Shown here one piece after another: positions 29,301 through 38,900 of a DNA stretch of 64,000 nt. A program made the translations under genes and the position numbers. A model generated the notes under the pieces. That model had not been told where the DNA came from and searched no databases. It was given only the letters and a program-made list of their open reading frames with translations. Source of the stretch: CALAGB01 sp963789565 (GTDB taxonomy: Bacteria; Chloroflexota; Chloroflexia; Thermomicrobiales; Thermomicrobiaceae); assembly GCA_963789565.1 (NCBI GenBank), contig CAWBKX010000002.1, forward strand, positions 2,542,001 through 2,606,000, written 5' to 3'. Numbering within the stretch: the first letter of the stretch is position 1; each line of letters begins with the position of its first letter.

Positions 29301-29554
29301 TCGAAGCGCCAGCCCAAGGCCAGTTCCTGCCGGACGTTGCGCGAGGCGAGCGCGGCGTCCGAGGCCATCACCATGATCACCGCGGCATCTTTGATGGCGG
29401 CAGTGATGATCTGACCGTAGTTCTCGCCGCCGTGGATGCCCTCGCGGTCGATCCAGACGCTGACCCCAGCCGCTTCCAAGCGCTCGACGACCGGAAGCAC
29501 GCGCTCCCGATCGACGCTGGCATAGCTGACGAAGACGTAGGGTGCCTCAGGCAT
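26378..29554 (-). CDS. TIR-AAA_16-TPR protein, paralogue 3
   Basis: 1,058 residues. The TIR domain spans about 6-115 (YVFVSYASVDRERVL, WIDREGIHGG, Glu77 in SRNVRQE). The NTPase has the AAA_16 entry motif LLVGRERE at 154-161, Walker A GGEAGIGKTT at 183-192 and Walker B LVLDDFHWFD at 281-290, typical of MalT-like STAND ATPases that act as switches. The rest is TPR-like, with a unique middle (about 570-800). Its start overlaps the stop of paralogue 4 by eight bases (ATGCCTGA). Known TIR enzymes degrade NAD or make cyclic ADP-ribose signals; that activity here is inferred, not shown. Confidence 0.87.
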   Translation of the reverse strand: MPEAPYVFVSYASVDRERVLPVVERLEAAGVSVWIDREGIHGGENYGQIITAAIKDAAVIMVMASDAALASRNVRQELALGWRFEKAYLPLLLDPVTVPDEVAYWLEAAQWIELLQRPEREWLADVGQALARHAITVHLPTAQMPTAPVHERPLLVGREREQAILQEQLDQMLSGKGGTVLVGGEAGIGKTTLVEDLSAVAEDAGVLVLWGHAYDLSVTPPYGPWLEIWRQYRAVDDASLPPLPLFIFDADELTKVGSQDALFVQVAEFLRAVAAERPLMLVLDDFHWFDQASLDFARFLARQVVNQRLLLVATYRTDELHRRHPLYTLLPLLVREAGAERLEVRPLDKGGHRALIQQHYALADIDRDRLEQYLEDHAEGNPLYAGELLRTLEDAGALFEGEDGWQLGDLEQVRVPPMLRQVIEGRLARLPETTRELLDVAAIIGQDVAFDVWATVAGVDEGALLEAVESAAHAAVLVALSDGSGARFQHALLREALYENVLPLRRRLWHRKTAETLAATRAPDPDQVAYHYQQASDERAVEWLITAGERARRAYVWATAAERWDAALARLTEQQAPVLERVGITMRIALVMRYADPRRAVALLEEAAKLATETSEAGVAILISFLAGLSRFNTGDVRAGMPQIIHSAQAFRELSFEERVGSWVGVHFGASAYELSLVGSLILMLVNVGRLREANAWGETFRSEPVPELLPGQPGSPYADGLSGQANLTALLGQVADARRFADQARVAYRVIGHHWRLAQLLGTELELIQIPYFPEELNERQKLGDEALLAAREAKGGGGIQHIQLYLLPLLWIEGAWGAALEVVLASDGLQNWVQHQYVQHYVAQLGNARGDVAAAQHAITAVLANGPATEPGEVSIVEALALQRLAAAMALDAHDLPTARAWLEAHDRWLAWSGAVLGRAEGALGWAQYHHADGDTIQARTAGEQALAQANDPRQPLALIAVHRFLGQLDTEDTQFDAAEDHLGESLKLAEACAAPFERALTLLEMAKLRAARGQRDEARTLLTEVRDICDSLGARPTLERVAELDWQLSESQPSR
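28880..29231. repeat. 352-base tract identical to 21208-21559
   Basis: Partner of the identical tract in paralogue 1, in the same relative position and orientation. See that entry for the reasoning. Confidence 0.8.
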
Positions 29555-32500
29555 CAGATGTCTCCGAAATCACGCCACTGAGCTGACTCTCGAGTGCTGC
29601 AACCTTCTCCAGCGTTGGCTTCGCTCCCAGCGACTCGCAGATCGAACGGACTGCGGCGACCAACTCGCGGGCTTGGTTAGTGCGTCCCTCTGCACCTCGC
29701 AACTTGGCGATCTCCAGCAAGGTCAACGCCCGCTCAAACGGCGCCCGGCACGCGTCTGCGAGTGTCAGCGACTGCTGGAGATGCTCTTCCGCGGTCCCGG
29801 AGGCGCCGTCGGTCGTATCCAGATTGCCGAGGAAGCGATGGGCCGCAATCAGCGCCAGCGGCTGGCGGGGACTAGAGGCATCGGCGAGCGCCTGCTCGGC
29901 TGATTCTCGGGCCTGGGCCGCATCGCCGGATGCGTGGTGGTACTGCGCCCAGAGGAGAGCACCTTCCGCCCGACCAAGCACGGCGCCGGACCACGCGAGC
30001 CAGCGATCGTGCGCCTCCAGCCAAGCGCGAGCGGTGGGGAGATCGTGCTCGTCGAGCGCCATCGTGGCAGCTGTCAGTTGCATCGCTTGCGCGGTGCGCA
30101 GCGGCTGGTCGCCCGGTGCCGTGTCCAGCCCGCCGGGGAAGACCTCTGAGACCAGTGCCCAGGCCAGGTCACGCTCGCCGCGGGCAGTCAGAAGCGGGCC
30201 AAACAGCGAAAAGGCAAACAAGTCGCATTGAAAACCGTGGATCATCCGCCGCGCCAGCGGCAGGAAGGATAACGCTTCGTCCCACTCCCCTCTGATGATC
30301 AAATTCGGGAGTTGGACCACTGGGGCGGGGAAGCCTAGGATGCGTTCATCTGTTATCTGCGCGAGATTCTTCTCCGCCGTATCGGCAAGCTTCCGCAGGC
30401 GACCTGGGTCGTCCGCGTAGTACGGCACCACGCCGTAAAGGAATTCCATGTTTTGACCGTAGCCAAGAAAACGCGTGTCGGCCGGTGGGATTGAGCGCGG
30501 AAAGTCGTGCATCAATGCGGCTACCTGATCTGGTTGGCCCAGGTACCCCGCGCATTGCATCAACGCGTAGTAACCGTAGAACGTAATGGTCCCGGATTGG
30601 ACGAGCGCCTGGGATTCATGCAAGCGCCCTACGTTCGAGAGCGCGCAGGCGTGCATACAACGACCTTGATCGAGCGCCGGCGCGGGCAACGCGTAACCGG
30701 GGAAGATGTAGTCGGGATAGGCAACGAGCACGTCCAGCGCCTGGTCCTGCTCGGTTATCCCGGTGGGGATGTCTCTTGGTGTGACGCCGTTGAAACCGCG
30801 GAGAAAGCCCAGGCGTATTCGAGTGAACGCCGCGAGGGCGGGGTCGCCGAGCGTCTCGGCGACCTCGACGGCCTCGGCCATATAAGCCCGGCTGATGGGA
30901 TCGTGCAGGAGCATCTGCGCCAGCCGGAACCGCGCCAGATAGCGCCGCATGCCGTCTTCGGGCCCGCTAAGGAGAGGTAGCGCTTCGGTATAGCGTGCGA
31001 CTGCGGTCTCCGCCGCGGCGGACAGGAAGGCGCGTGTACCCGCTTCACAAAGCCAGTAACCGAGCCGCGGGTCGTCCACCCGCCGCAGGTGATAGACGAG
31101 CGCGTCGGGATCGGGCTGCGGCGCGGCCAGCAGAGCCTCGGCAACGTCTCTGTGCACGCGGCGACGTCGCAGCGAGGAGAGTCCCTCATAGAGGGCTTCA
31201 CGAATCAATGCATGGCTGAATCGCAGCGCGTCGCCAGAAGGGGCGGATTCCAGCAGGCGCGCCGCTTCGGCACGTTCGGCGAGGTCGAGGAGCGCATCTT
31301 CGTCAACCTGCGCGACCGATTCCCAGAGGTCCAGCGGCACCGTCTGTCCGATGACAGCGGCGACACCGAGGAGCTCACGCGCGGTCTCGCCGAACCGATC
31401 GACGCGCGCGTCGATCACCTGTCGCAGCAATGACGGCAGCGTCTGCTCGGCCAGATCGCCGAGCACCCAGCCGTTGCCAACACGCTGGATATCGCCCGTC
31501 TCTTCGAGTGCCCGCAGCAGCTCACCGACGAAGAGCGCGTTACCTTCAGAACGCGCCAGGAGGTAGCCGGTCAGCCGGAATTCGTCCGCCTCGCTTAGCC
31601 CGTATCGGTCTCGGGTCAGTTCGGCGATCGCAGCCGAGTCGAGTCGATCGAGCTCGATGCGCTCGGCGCCAGCTTCTCGCGCCAGCTGCGGCAGTAGAGC
31701 CGGGAGGGCATGCTGTCGCGTCAACTCTTCGCTGCGATAGGTCACCAGCAGGAGTAGCGGCAGCGAGGCCATCGAGCGCGCCAGGTAGCGCAGCAGATCG
31801 AGCGAGGCGGGGTCGCTCCAATGGAGGTCGTCCAGCAGCAGAGCCACTGGTTGCGCCGAACTCAGCCTTTGGAGGAATTCTTCGACCTGCATGAAGAGGG
31901 CTAGCTGCGTGGGAACGCTGCCGACCGTGCCGCGAACCATAAAGGCGTCGGGAAGTGACATATCGGCCGCCGGGCAGTGAGCGAAGAGGTCGATCCACGG
32001 GCCGTAGGGAGGGGTCTCGGCCAGGTCGAAGCAGTGGCCTTCGAGAACCACGAAGTCCCGCTCCTCGGCGAAGGCCAAGGTCGCATCGGCCAGCGTCGTC
32101 TTGCCGATGCCGGCCTCGCCGCCAATCAAGATCAGGCTCCCCTGGCCGCCCTGGACGCGGTCGATCCGCCGTCGGATCAATTCCAGTTCGCGCTTCCGCC
32201 CCGCGATCGTGGGCATCGTTCGTCGCGGCGCCGACCGCATCTCGACGCGCTCCACGGCAATACCGAGCGGCTCGACCGCCTGTGAGAAGTCGGCCAACCA
32301 CGCGCTCTCTGGTCGGTCGAGTACCTCGATCCATTGCGAGGCTTCCAGCCAGTAGGCCACGTCTTTGGGGATCTCGATGGTTTCCAACAGTAAGGGGAGA
32401 TAGGGCTTCTCGAAGCGCCAGCCGAGGGCGATCTCCTGCTTGACGTTGCGGGAGGCAAAGGACGCCGCAGAGCACATCAGCAGCAGCGCCGCCGCCCGCT

Positions 32501-32663
32501 CGATGGCCTCGGCGATCTCCAGGGCGTAGTTGGCCCCACCGTGAATGCCGTCCCGATCTATCCAGACGGGGACGCCCGCCGCTTCGAGCCGGTCAACAAT
32601 CGGAAGCACCCGCTCCCGATCGAGGCTAGCGTAGCTGACGAAGACGTAAGGCGCGTCAGGCAT
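29547..32663 (-). CDS. TIR-AAA_16-TPR protein, paralogue 4
   Basis: 1,038 residues. I start at the ATG at 32663 (MPDAPYVFVSYAS); the frame is open to 32813 but the upstream codons are the shadow of paralogue 5. Glu77 in SRNVKQE is kept. The linker and NTPase are the most different in the group: AGRKREL replaces VGRERE, Walker A is GGEAGIGKTT at 181-190 and Walker B is LLLDDLHWSD. The TPR-like half has its own middle section, but its last 135 bases before the tail (29747-29881) match paralogue 6 with one change. Coupled to both neighbours by ATGCCTGA overlaps. Confidence 0.86.
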   Translation of the reverse strand: MPDAPYVFVSYASLDRERVLPIVDRLEAAGVPVWIDRDGIHGGANYALEIAEAIERAAALLLMCSAASFASRNVKQEIALGWRFEKPYLPLLLETIEIPKDVAYWLEASQWIEVLDRPESAWLADFSQAVEPLGIAVERVEMRSAPRRTMPTIAGRKRELELIRRRIDRVQGGQGSLILIGGEAGIGKTTLADATLAFAEERDFVVLEGHCFDLAETPPYGPWIDLFAHCPAADMSLPDAFMVRGTVGSVPTQLALFMQVEEFLQRLSSAQPVALLLDDLHWSDPASLDLLRYLARSMASLPLLLLVTYRSEELTRQHALPALLPQLAREAGAERIELDRLDSAAIAELTRDRYGLSEADEFRLTGYLLARSEGNALFVGELLRALEETGDIQRVGNGWVLGDLAEQTLPSLLRQVIDARVDRFGETARELLGVAAVIGQTVPLDLWESVAQVDEDALLDLAERAEAARLLESAPSGDALRFSHALIREALYEGLSSLRRRRVHRDVAEALLAAPQPDPDALVYHLRRVDDPRLGYWLCEAGTRAFLSAAAETAVARYTEALPLLSGPEDGMRRYLARFRLAQMLLHDPISRAYMAEAVEVAETLGDPALAAFTRIRLGFLRGFNGVTPRDIPTGITEQDQALDVLVAYPDYIFPGYALPAPALDQGRCMHACALSNVGRLHESQALVQSGTITFYGYYALMQCAGYLGQPDQVAALMHDFPRSIPPADTRFLGYGQNMEFLYGVVPYYADDPGRLRKLADTAEKNLAQITDERILGFPAPVVQLPNLIIRGEWDEALSFLPLARRMIHGFQCDLFAFSLFGPLLTARGERDLAWALVSEVFPGGLDTAPGDQPLRTAQAMQLTAATMALDEHDLPTARAWLEAHDRWLAWSGAVLGRAEGALLWAQYHHASGDAAQARESAEQALADASSPRQPLALIAAHRFLGNLDTTDGASGTAEEHLQQSLTLADACRAPFERALTLLEIAKLRGAEGRTNQARELVAAVRSICESLGAKPTLEKVAALESQLSGVISETSDA
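29747..29881. repeat. 135-base tract shared with 36028-36162
   Basis: Only one base differs from the matching stretch in paralogue 6 (G/A within the CCGGAGG/CCGAAGG context), while the DNA on both sides diverges. It encodes a TPR-like helix pair near the C-terminus and adds a third exchange patch to the array. Confidence 0.7.
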
Positions 32664-32808
32664 CTGCGGCCCCTGAACTCGCCAGTTCCCGCTCCATCGT
32701 CGCGACTTTGTCCAGCGTCGGCTTCGCTCCCAGCGGCTCGCAGATTTCCCGCACCTCGGTGAGCAGTCCACGCGCTTCGTCGGCCCGCCCCTGTGCCAGT
32801 CGCAGCTT
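32629..32808. repeat. 180-base junction repeat, copy 1
   Basis: Identical to 35807-35986. Each copy spans a gene junction: the C-terminal 50 or so codons of one TIR gene, the ATGCCTGA overlap and the first codons of the next. Such a unit would let whole genes be gained or lost in frame by homologous recombination. Confidence 0.8.
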
Positions 32809-35800
32809 GGCAATCTCCAGCAGCGTCAGTGCCCGCTCGAATGGCGCCGCACAGGCCTCGGCCAGTTGGAGCGCCAGGAGTACATGCTCCTCGGCGCGAT
32901 GGTACGCCCGATTCGCCGTCAGCAGCTCTCCGAATTGACGATGGGCCGCCAGAGTCGTGAGCGGCATCCCGAGCTCCGTGGCGGTCTCGAGCGCCTGCTG
33001 CGTGTGATCGAGCGCGGTCGAGAGATTCCCAGTGCCGTTGGCCAAGCGTGCCTCAAGAAGCAGCAGATCAGGCCGGAGCCGCAGTAGACCTCTGAAATCC
33101 AGATCCGCTCGCAGAGCATCAACCCAAAGCCGGGCTTCGTCAAAGTTGTCGGCATCAAGGCACAGAGCGGCACCGAGCCGGGCAAGCTCCGGTAGGTGGA
33201 ACAGCAGGCGGCTCGGTGCCGGCGGACCATCCGGCAGGACGACTTTGAGCAACGACCAGGCCAGGGTCGGATCCCCTTGCAGGCGTGCGAGATCGCCCAT
33301 CTCGTCGAGGTAGAAGGTGGCATGCGGCCGGGACAGATCGGCTGCAGTCTCGTCGGCGATGCGCCGTGCCTCGTCCCACCGTCCTTCCAGGACGAGGTAG
33401 TTGATGGTGCGGATGTAGTTGGCCGATTCGCCAGTTCGCGCGTAAGCCTGATCCATCACCTCGATCCGCTTGCGGCGCGCCGCGAGGTTGGTCGTGTCAA
33501 AAGTGAGCACCCCCCGTAAGTCGTGCATCGCGACGATACTGAGATTGACGTAGTTGCGCCGGAGGTTGGCGATGGCGTAGGCGCGCTCGAGCACGCGGAC
33601 CTGGTCAGCGCGCCGAGCGAGGTCCCCATACGCGACAGCCAGGCCGTTCAAGAGATCGCCCGCGATCTGGTCGAGATGGACGCTACTGAGCCAGGGAGCC
33701 GAGTCGGCTTCACGCAAGTAGGCCTCGCCGCGCTCGATCGCGTCCTGCAGTCGACTGACGAAGCCCAGCCACTCCAAGTACGATGGGAGCCGCGGATTCA
33801 AGGTCGGGAGCGGGACATCGGGTGGCACCGGGTCGGCGACCAGGGAGTCGGAGGCCCAGTTGAGCAGGCCCGGATAGGTGAAGAGGTGATCCGGCGGGAG
33901 CGCATCAATCTCGGCGATGCCGGCAGCCATCAGCTCGAGCGCGGTCGCGGAGTCGCCGGCGAAGGCATGTGGCATCCCTTCGTCGAACAGACAGTAGGCG
34001 GCGAGGATAGCATCGCCCGCTTCCAGGGCCAGGGAGCGCCCGTCCTGGTAGGAGGCCGCCGCCGCCCGCGGCGTGGTCCAACGACGCAGCCGCCCGATAC
34101 AGTAGAGCAACCAGGCACGGTCACGCGGCGTCTCGGCTAGGTCCAGAGCCACTTCCAGACGTTCAGCCGCCGTGGGCCAGGCATAGTTGCGCGCCGCACG
34201 TTCGCCGGCGCGGACCATCCAGGGCTCGGCCCGAGGATCCCGGGCCTGACTGAAATGATAAGCGATGATATCGGGATCGGGCTGGGAGCGCCGCTCGACC
34301 GCCTCCGCTACCTGTTGGTGCCACCGGCGTCGCTTGAGGACGCTCACCTCCTCGTAAAGGGCCTCCCGGAGGAGCGCATGCCGGAACCGATAGCTGCCGT
34401 CTGCCATCTCCTCGATCAGGTACGCCGCTTGCCCCTGGTCAATGGCCGCGACGAGCACCTCATCCCGCGCATCGCTCACCGCTTGCCAGAGCTCCAGCGG
34501 CACGAACTGGCCGATGACGGCCGCGATCTGGAGGAGTTCGCGAACGCCCTCATCAAGCCGGGCCAGTCGACCCTCAATGATCTGCCGTAAGAGCGGCGGG
34601 ACGCGCACCCGGTCCAGATTCCCGAGGACCCAGCGATCCGCCTCGGGTTGCAGCACCCCCGTCTCCTCGAACGTCCGCAGCAGCTCACCGGCATAGAGCG
34701 GATTGCCTTCAGCGTGCGCCCCCAGATACCGTTCCAACCGCGTCGCATCTTCAACCGAAAGCTGGTAGTGACTCGCAATTAGCGCGCGGTGCCCTGTCTC
34801 GGTCAGCGGCATAATCTCCAGACGGTCGGCACCGGCTTCCCGGACGAGGAGCGGCAGGAGGGTATAGAGGGGATGGCGCCGGTGCACCTCATCGGAGCGA
34901 TACGTGGCCACCACGAGGACCGGATGGATGTTTACCCGTCGCGCCAGCGTGCGGAGAAACTCGTGGCTGGCCTGGTCGAACCAGTGGAGATCGTCGAGAA
35001 CGAGCATCAGTGGACGCTGGGCGGCGACAGCCTGGAGGAACTCCGCCACCTGAATGAAGAGGGCCTCCTGCGAGCCAACCTTGGCCAGTTCCTCCACGTC
35101 GAAGATAAACGGTGGGATCGGCGGCATCGCGGCATCGCCGAGTGCGCGATACTGGCGGAAGATCTCCAGCCAGGGACCGTATGGCGGCGTGACGGAGAGA
35201 TCATAGGCATGGCCCCAGAGGACGAGGGCTCCTGTCTCTCCCGCCTGCACGCTCAGATCGTCAACCAACGTTGTCTTGCCGATGCCCGCTTCCCCGCCGA
35301 CCAGTACCATGCCGCCGTGCCCGGCGAGCATGCGATCCAGGTGTTGGCGGAGGATACGTTGCTCCCGCTCGCGACCCACCAGCAGGGGGCGGGCGCGCGG
35401 TGCCGGAACCTTGTCCTGGGCGGGCGAGGCTAGCGTGATCCCAAGCGGGTCCAGGGCTTTGCCAACGTCCGCCAACCACGCGGCCTCCGACCGGTCGAGC
35501 ACTTCGATCCACTGGGAAGCTTCGAGCCAATAGGCGACATCCTTAGGGATCTCGACGGTCTCCAGTAGCAAAGGGAGGTAGGGTTTTTCGAAGCGCCAGG
35601 CCAGCGCGATCTCTTGCTTGACGTTGCGCGAGGCGAGGGATGCGGAGGAACACATCAGCAGCAGCGCCGCCGCGCCCTCGATGGCTTCGGCAATCTCGAG
35701 GGCGTAGTTGGCCCCGCCGTGGATGCCCTCGCGGTCGATCCAGACGCTGACCCCAGCCGCTTCCAAGCGCTCGACGACCGGCAGCACGCGCTCCCGGTCG

Positions 35801-35841
35801 GCGCTGGCGTAGCTGACGAAGACGTAAGGCGCGTCAGGCAT
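32656..35841 (-). CDS. TIR-AAA_16-TPR protein, paralogue 5
   Basis: 1,061 residues, started at the ATG at 35841 (MPDAPYVFVSYASADRERV). Its TIR domain is about 90 percent identical by eye to that of paralogue 6 and keeps Glu77. Walker A GGEAGIGKTT is at 182-191, Walker B is LVLDDLHWFD. The TPR-like half diverges strongly from about residue 560 to 900 (unique segments such as YLEWLGFVSRLQDAIERGEA), then returns to the common tail LGAKPTLDKVATMERELASS, shared exactly with paralogue 6. This mosaic pattern fits a conserved effector and switch with a variable recognition region. Confidence 0.87.
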   Translation of the reverse strand: MPDAPYVFVSYASADRERVLPVVERLEAAGVSVWIDREGIHGGANYALEIAEAIEGAAALLLMCSSASLASRNVKQEIALAWRFEKPYLPLLLETVEIPKDVAYWLEASQWIEVLDRSEAAWLADVGKALDPLGITLASPAQDKVPAPRARPLLVGREREQRILRQHLDRMLAGHGGMVLVGGEAGIGKTTLVDDLSVQAGETGALVLWGHAYDLSVTPPYGPWLEIFRQYRALGDAAMPPIPPFIFDVEELAKVGSQEALFIQVAEFLQAVAAQRPLMLVLDDLHWFDQASHEFLRTLARRVNIHPVLVVATYRSDEVHRRHPLYTLLPLLVREAGADRLEIMPLTETGHRALIASHYQLSVEDATRLERYLGAHAEGNPLYAGELLRTFEETGVLQPEADRWVLGNLDRVRVPPLLRQIIEGRLARLDEGVRELLQIAAVIGQFVPLELWQAVSDARDEVLVAAIDQGQAAYLIEEMADGSYRFRHALLREALYEEVSVLKRRRWHQQVAEAVERRSQPDPDIIAYHFSQARDPRAEPWMVRAGERAARNYAWPTAAERLEVALDLAETPRDRAWLLYCIGRLRRWTTPRAAAASYQDGRSLALEAGDAILAAYCLFDEGMPHAFAGDSATALELMAAGIAEIDALPPDHLFTYPGLLNWASDSLVADPVPPDVPLPTLNPRLPSYLEWLGFVSRLQDAIERGEAYLREADSAPWLSSVHLDQIAGDLLNGLAVAYGDLARRADQVRVLERAYAIANLRRNYVNLSIVAMHDLRGVLTFDTTNLAARRKRIEVMDQAYARTGESANYIRTINYLVLEGRWDEARRIADETAADLSRPHATFYLDEMGDLARLQGDPTLAWSLLKVVLPDGPPAPSRLLFHLPELARLGAALCLDADNFDEARLWVDALRADLDFRGLLRLRPDLLLLEARLANGTGNLSTALDHTQQALETATELGMPLTTLAAHRQFGELLTANRAYHRAEEHVLLALQLAEACAAPFERALTLLEIAKLRLAQGRADEARGLLTEVREICEPLGAKPTLDKVATMERELASSGAADA

Positions 35842-35986
35842 CTGCGGCCCCTGAACTCGCCAGTTCCCGCTCCATCGTCGCGACTTTGTCCAGCGTCGGC
35901 TTCGCTCCCAGCGGCTCGCAGATTTCCCGCACCTCGGTGAGCAGTCCACGCGCTTCGTCGGCCCGCCCCTGTGCCAGTCGCAGCTT
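35807..35986. repeat. 180-base junction repeat, copy 2
   Basis: Identical to 32629-32808 and in the same place relative to its two genes; the copies are 3,178 bases apart, one gene length. Confidence 0.8.
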
Positions 35987-38900
35987 CGCGATTTCCAACA
36001 GCGTCAAGGCCCGCTCGAACGGCGCCTGGCACGCGTCTGCGAGTGTCAGCGACTGCTGGAGATGCTCTTCCGCGGTCCCGAAGGCGCCGTCGGTCGTATC
36101 CAGATTGCCGAGGAAGCGATGGGCCGCAATCAGCGCCAGCGGCTGGCGGGGACTAGAGGCATGAGCCAGGGCTTTGTCGGTAAATTCGCGGGAGCGGGTC
36201 ACATCGCCGTTGGCGTGGTGATACTGCGCCCAGAGGAGGGCACCTTCAGCCCGGCCAAGGACGGCGCCCGACCAGTTGAGCCAACGATCGTGTGCTTCGA
36301 GCCAGGACCGGGCGGAGGGCAGGTCTTGCGTATCGAGGGCCATTTCGGCAGCGATGCACTGCAGCGAAAGAGCAGGTGCGATCATAACCGCTCCGGGCTC
36401 CATTTCGGGTCCACCCGGAATGATCTCCGCTACCATCCAGCCGGCCCGCTCATTGTCGCCTTGCCGGGTGGCGAGCTGCGCGAACCAACGGCTTGCCTGT
36501 TGCACCGTCATGAGATGTGGACGTCGGATCTCGATTTCCGCGACCTCCCGCGCTCGTTGCCAGTTGCCCGTTAGCACCATGAGACCGTGCTCGACCGTTC
36601 CGGCGGGGTTGATCAGTGAATTTGCTTCCCTCGCCCGACGTCCTGCTTCCTCACCCTCGGCCACCAAACGTGCACGGGCTTCCCGTTCATCCGAGAAGTA
36701 GTGGAGTTCACACTCGTCGAGGCGCCGTTTGCAGCAATGAACGACCATATCGTGATGCCCGATCGCAGCGTACATCGCGGTCGCCCGTTTGAAAGCCTCT
36801 CGTGCAAACTCCGGCTGTCCTCCCAGCGATGCCGCGACAGCCATTCCGAGCAGACCATCCGCATACCAGGAGTCTCCCTGCCCCGGTTCTAGCACCGGCA
36901 ACGGAGACTCGGCGATCATTCGCTCGGCATGCTCGCGCGCCTCTTCGATTCGTCCGACACCGGCGAGCCAAACCGCGAGACTCCCTTCGGGCGAGCCGAA
37001 GTTCAAACCGATGAGCTCCATCAGCCGCCGCGTCGCCTCCGGCGCCAGCGCCCGAAACTCCTCCGTCGCCTGCTCCATCGCGGCGATCCCTGGTCGCAAG
37101 TCTTTGAGGAGACATTGGATCTGAGCGACAATTTGAAGACATGCGGTCGCGAGGCCTGCCTCATGGCCTGCAAGAGCAAGGCGCCGCGCCTCCTGCAGAT
37201 GGCTCAGTGCCTCGCGCTCATTCACGTATCGCTGAAGGTGTCCAATACGAAACTGGAGCGTGGCTCGCTCCACCAAAGAAGCCTCATGCTCAGACAGCCG
37301 CGCTAGTGCAGCCTCGAAGCGCGCTACGGCCGCGCCCCAGGCGTAACGACGCTGCGCCCGTTCGCCGGCTCGGATCAGCCACTCGACGGCCCGTTCATCG
37401 CCCCCTTGCTGGAAGTGATAGGCGACCTGGTCCGGGTCCGGCCCGTGGGTCGCGGCCAGGGCCTCGGCCGTCTTGCAGTGCCAGAGGCGGCGACGCAGCG
37501 ACAGCACATTTTCGTAGAGTGCCTCGCGAAGCAGCGCGTGCCGGAACTGGACACCGCTGCCATCAGCCTGCACGACCAGCACGGCCGCCTGCACCGCTGC
37601 TTCGGCCGCCTCGAGCAGCGTTCCCGCGTCCACTCCCGCCACCGTCGCCCACAGCGCAAACGGCACGTCTTGACCGATGATCGCCGCCACATCCAGCAGC
37701 TCGCGCGTCGCCTCCGGTAGCCGTGCTAGCCGCCCCTCGATCACTTGCCGCAGCAACGGCGGCACGCGTACTTGCTCCAGATCCCCCAGCTGCCAGCCGT
37801 CGTCCGAGACGACAAGCGCCTCCGCCTCCTCCAGTGTCCGCAGCAGCTCGCCGGAATAGAGCGGATTGCCTTCGGCGTGTTCCTCCAGATACCGCTCCAG
37901 CCGTGCCTCATCCGGGTCTGCCAGTTGGTAGCGGCTCTGGATCAGCGCACGATTGCCGGTCTGCGTGAGCGGCCGGACATCCACTCGTTCGGCTCCGGCT
38001 TCCCGAACGAGCAGGGGTAAGAGGGTGTAGAGGGGATGCCGCCGGTGGAGCTCATCCGACCGATAGGTGGCCACCAACAGGATGCGCTGATGGCCAACCT
38101 GCCGCGCCAGGTAACGGAAGAAGTCGAGCGAGGCCTGGTCGAACCAGTGCAGGTCGTCGAGGACGAGCAGCAGCGGCTGTTGCCCCGCCTCTGCTTGCAA
38201 GAAGGCGCGCGTCGCCGCGAACAATTGGTCCTGGCTCCCAAGTGCCGCAGTCGCTTCGAGATTGCCGACGAACGACGGAAGTTGTGGCAGGTCGGCCCGT
38301 TGCGGGTACGCCCGAAGAAGCTCCAACCAGGGGCCGTAGGGCGGTGTGACCGAGAGATCGTAGGCGTGGCCCCACAGCACAAGAGCGCCTTGCTCCTCGG
38401 CCTGGATGCTCAGATCCTCGACCAAGGTCGTCTTACCGATGCCCGCTTCCCCGCCCACCAGGATTGTGCCGCCTTGCCCGGCCAGCATCTGGTCCAGCTG
38501 CTGCCTGACCGCGACTTGCTCCCGTTCCCGTCCAACCAGCAAAGGCCGAGCACGGGCGGTTCGGGACGTCGCCGCACGATCTTCAGTGAAATCTAGGTTG
38601 ATCCCAAGCGGGTCAAGGGCTCTGCCCAAATCGGCCATCCATGCGGAAGCCGGTCGTTCAAGCACCTCGATCCACTGGGAAGCTTCCAGCCAGTAGGCGA
38701 CGTCCTTGGGGATCTCGATGGTTTCCAGCAGCAATGGGAGGTAGGGCTTCTCGAAGCGCCAGCCGAGCGCGATCTCTTGTTTGACGTTGCGCGAAGCAAG
38801 GGATGCGGGAGAACACATCAGCAGCAACGCCGCCGCGCCCTCGATGGCTTCGGCAATCTCCAGGGCGTAGTTGGCCCCACCGTGGATAGCCTCACGGTCG

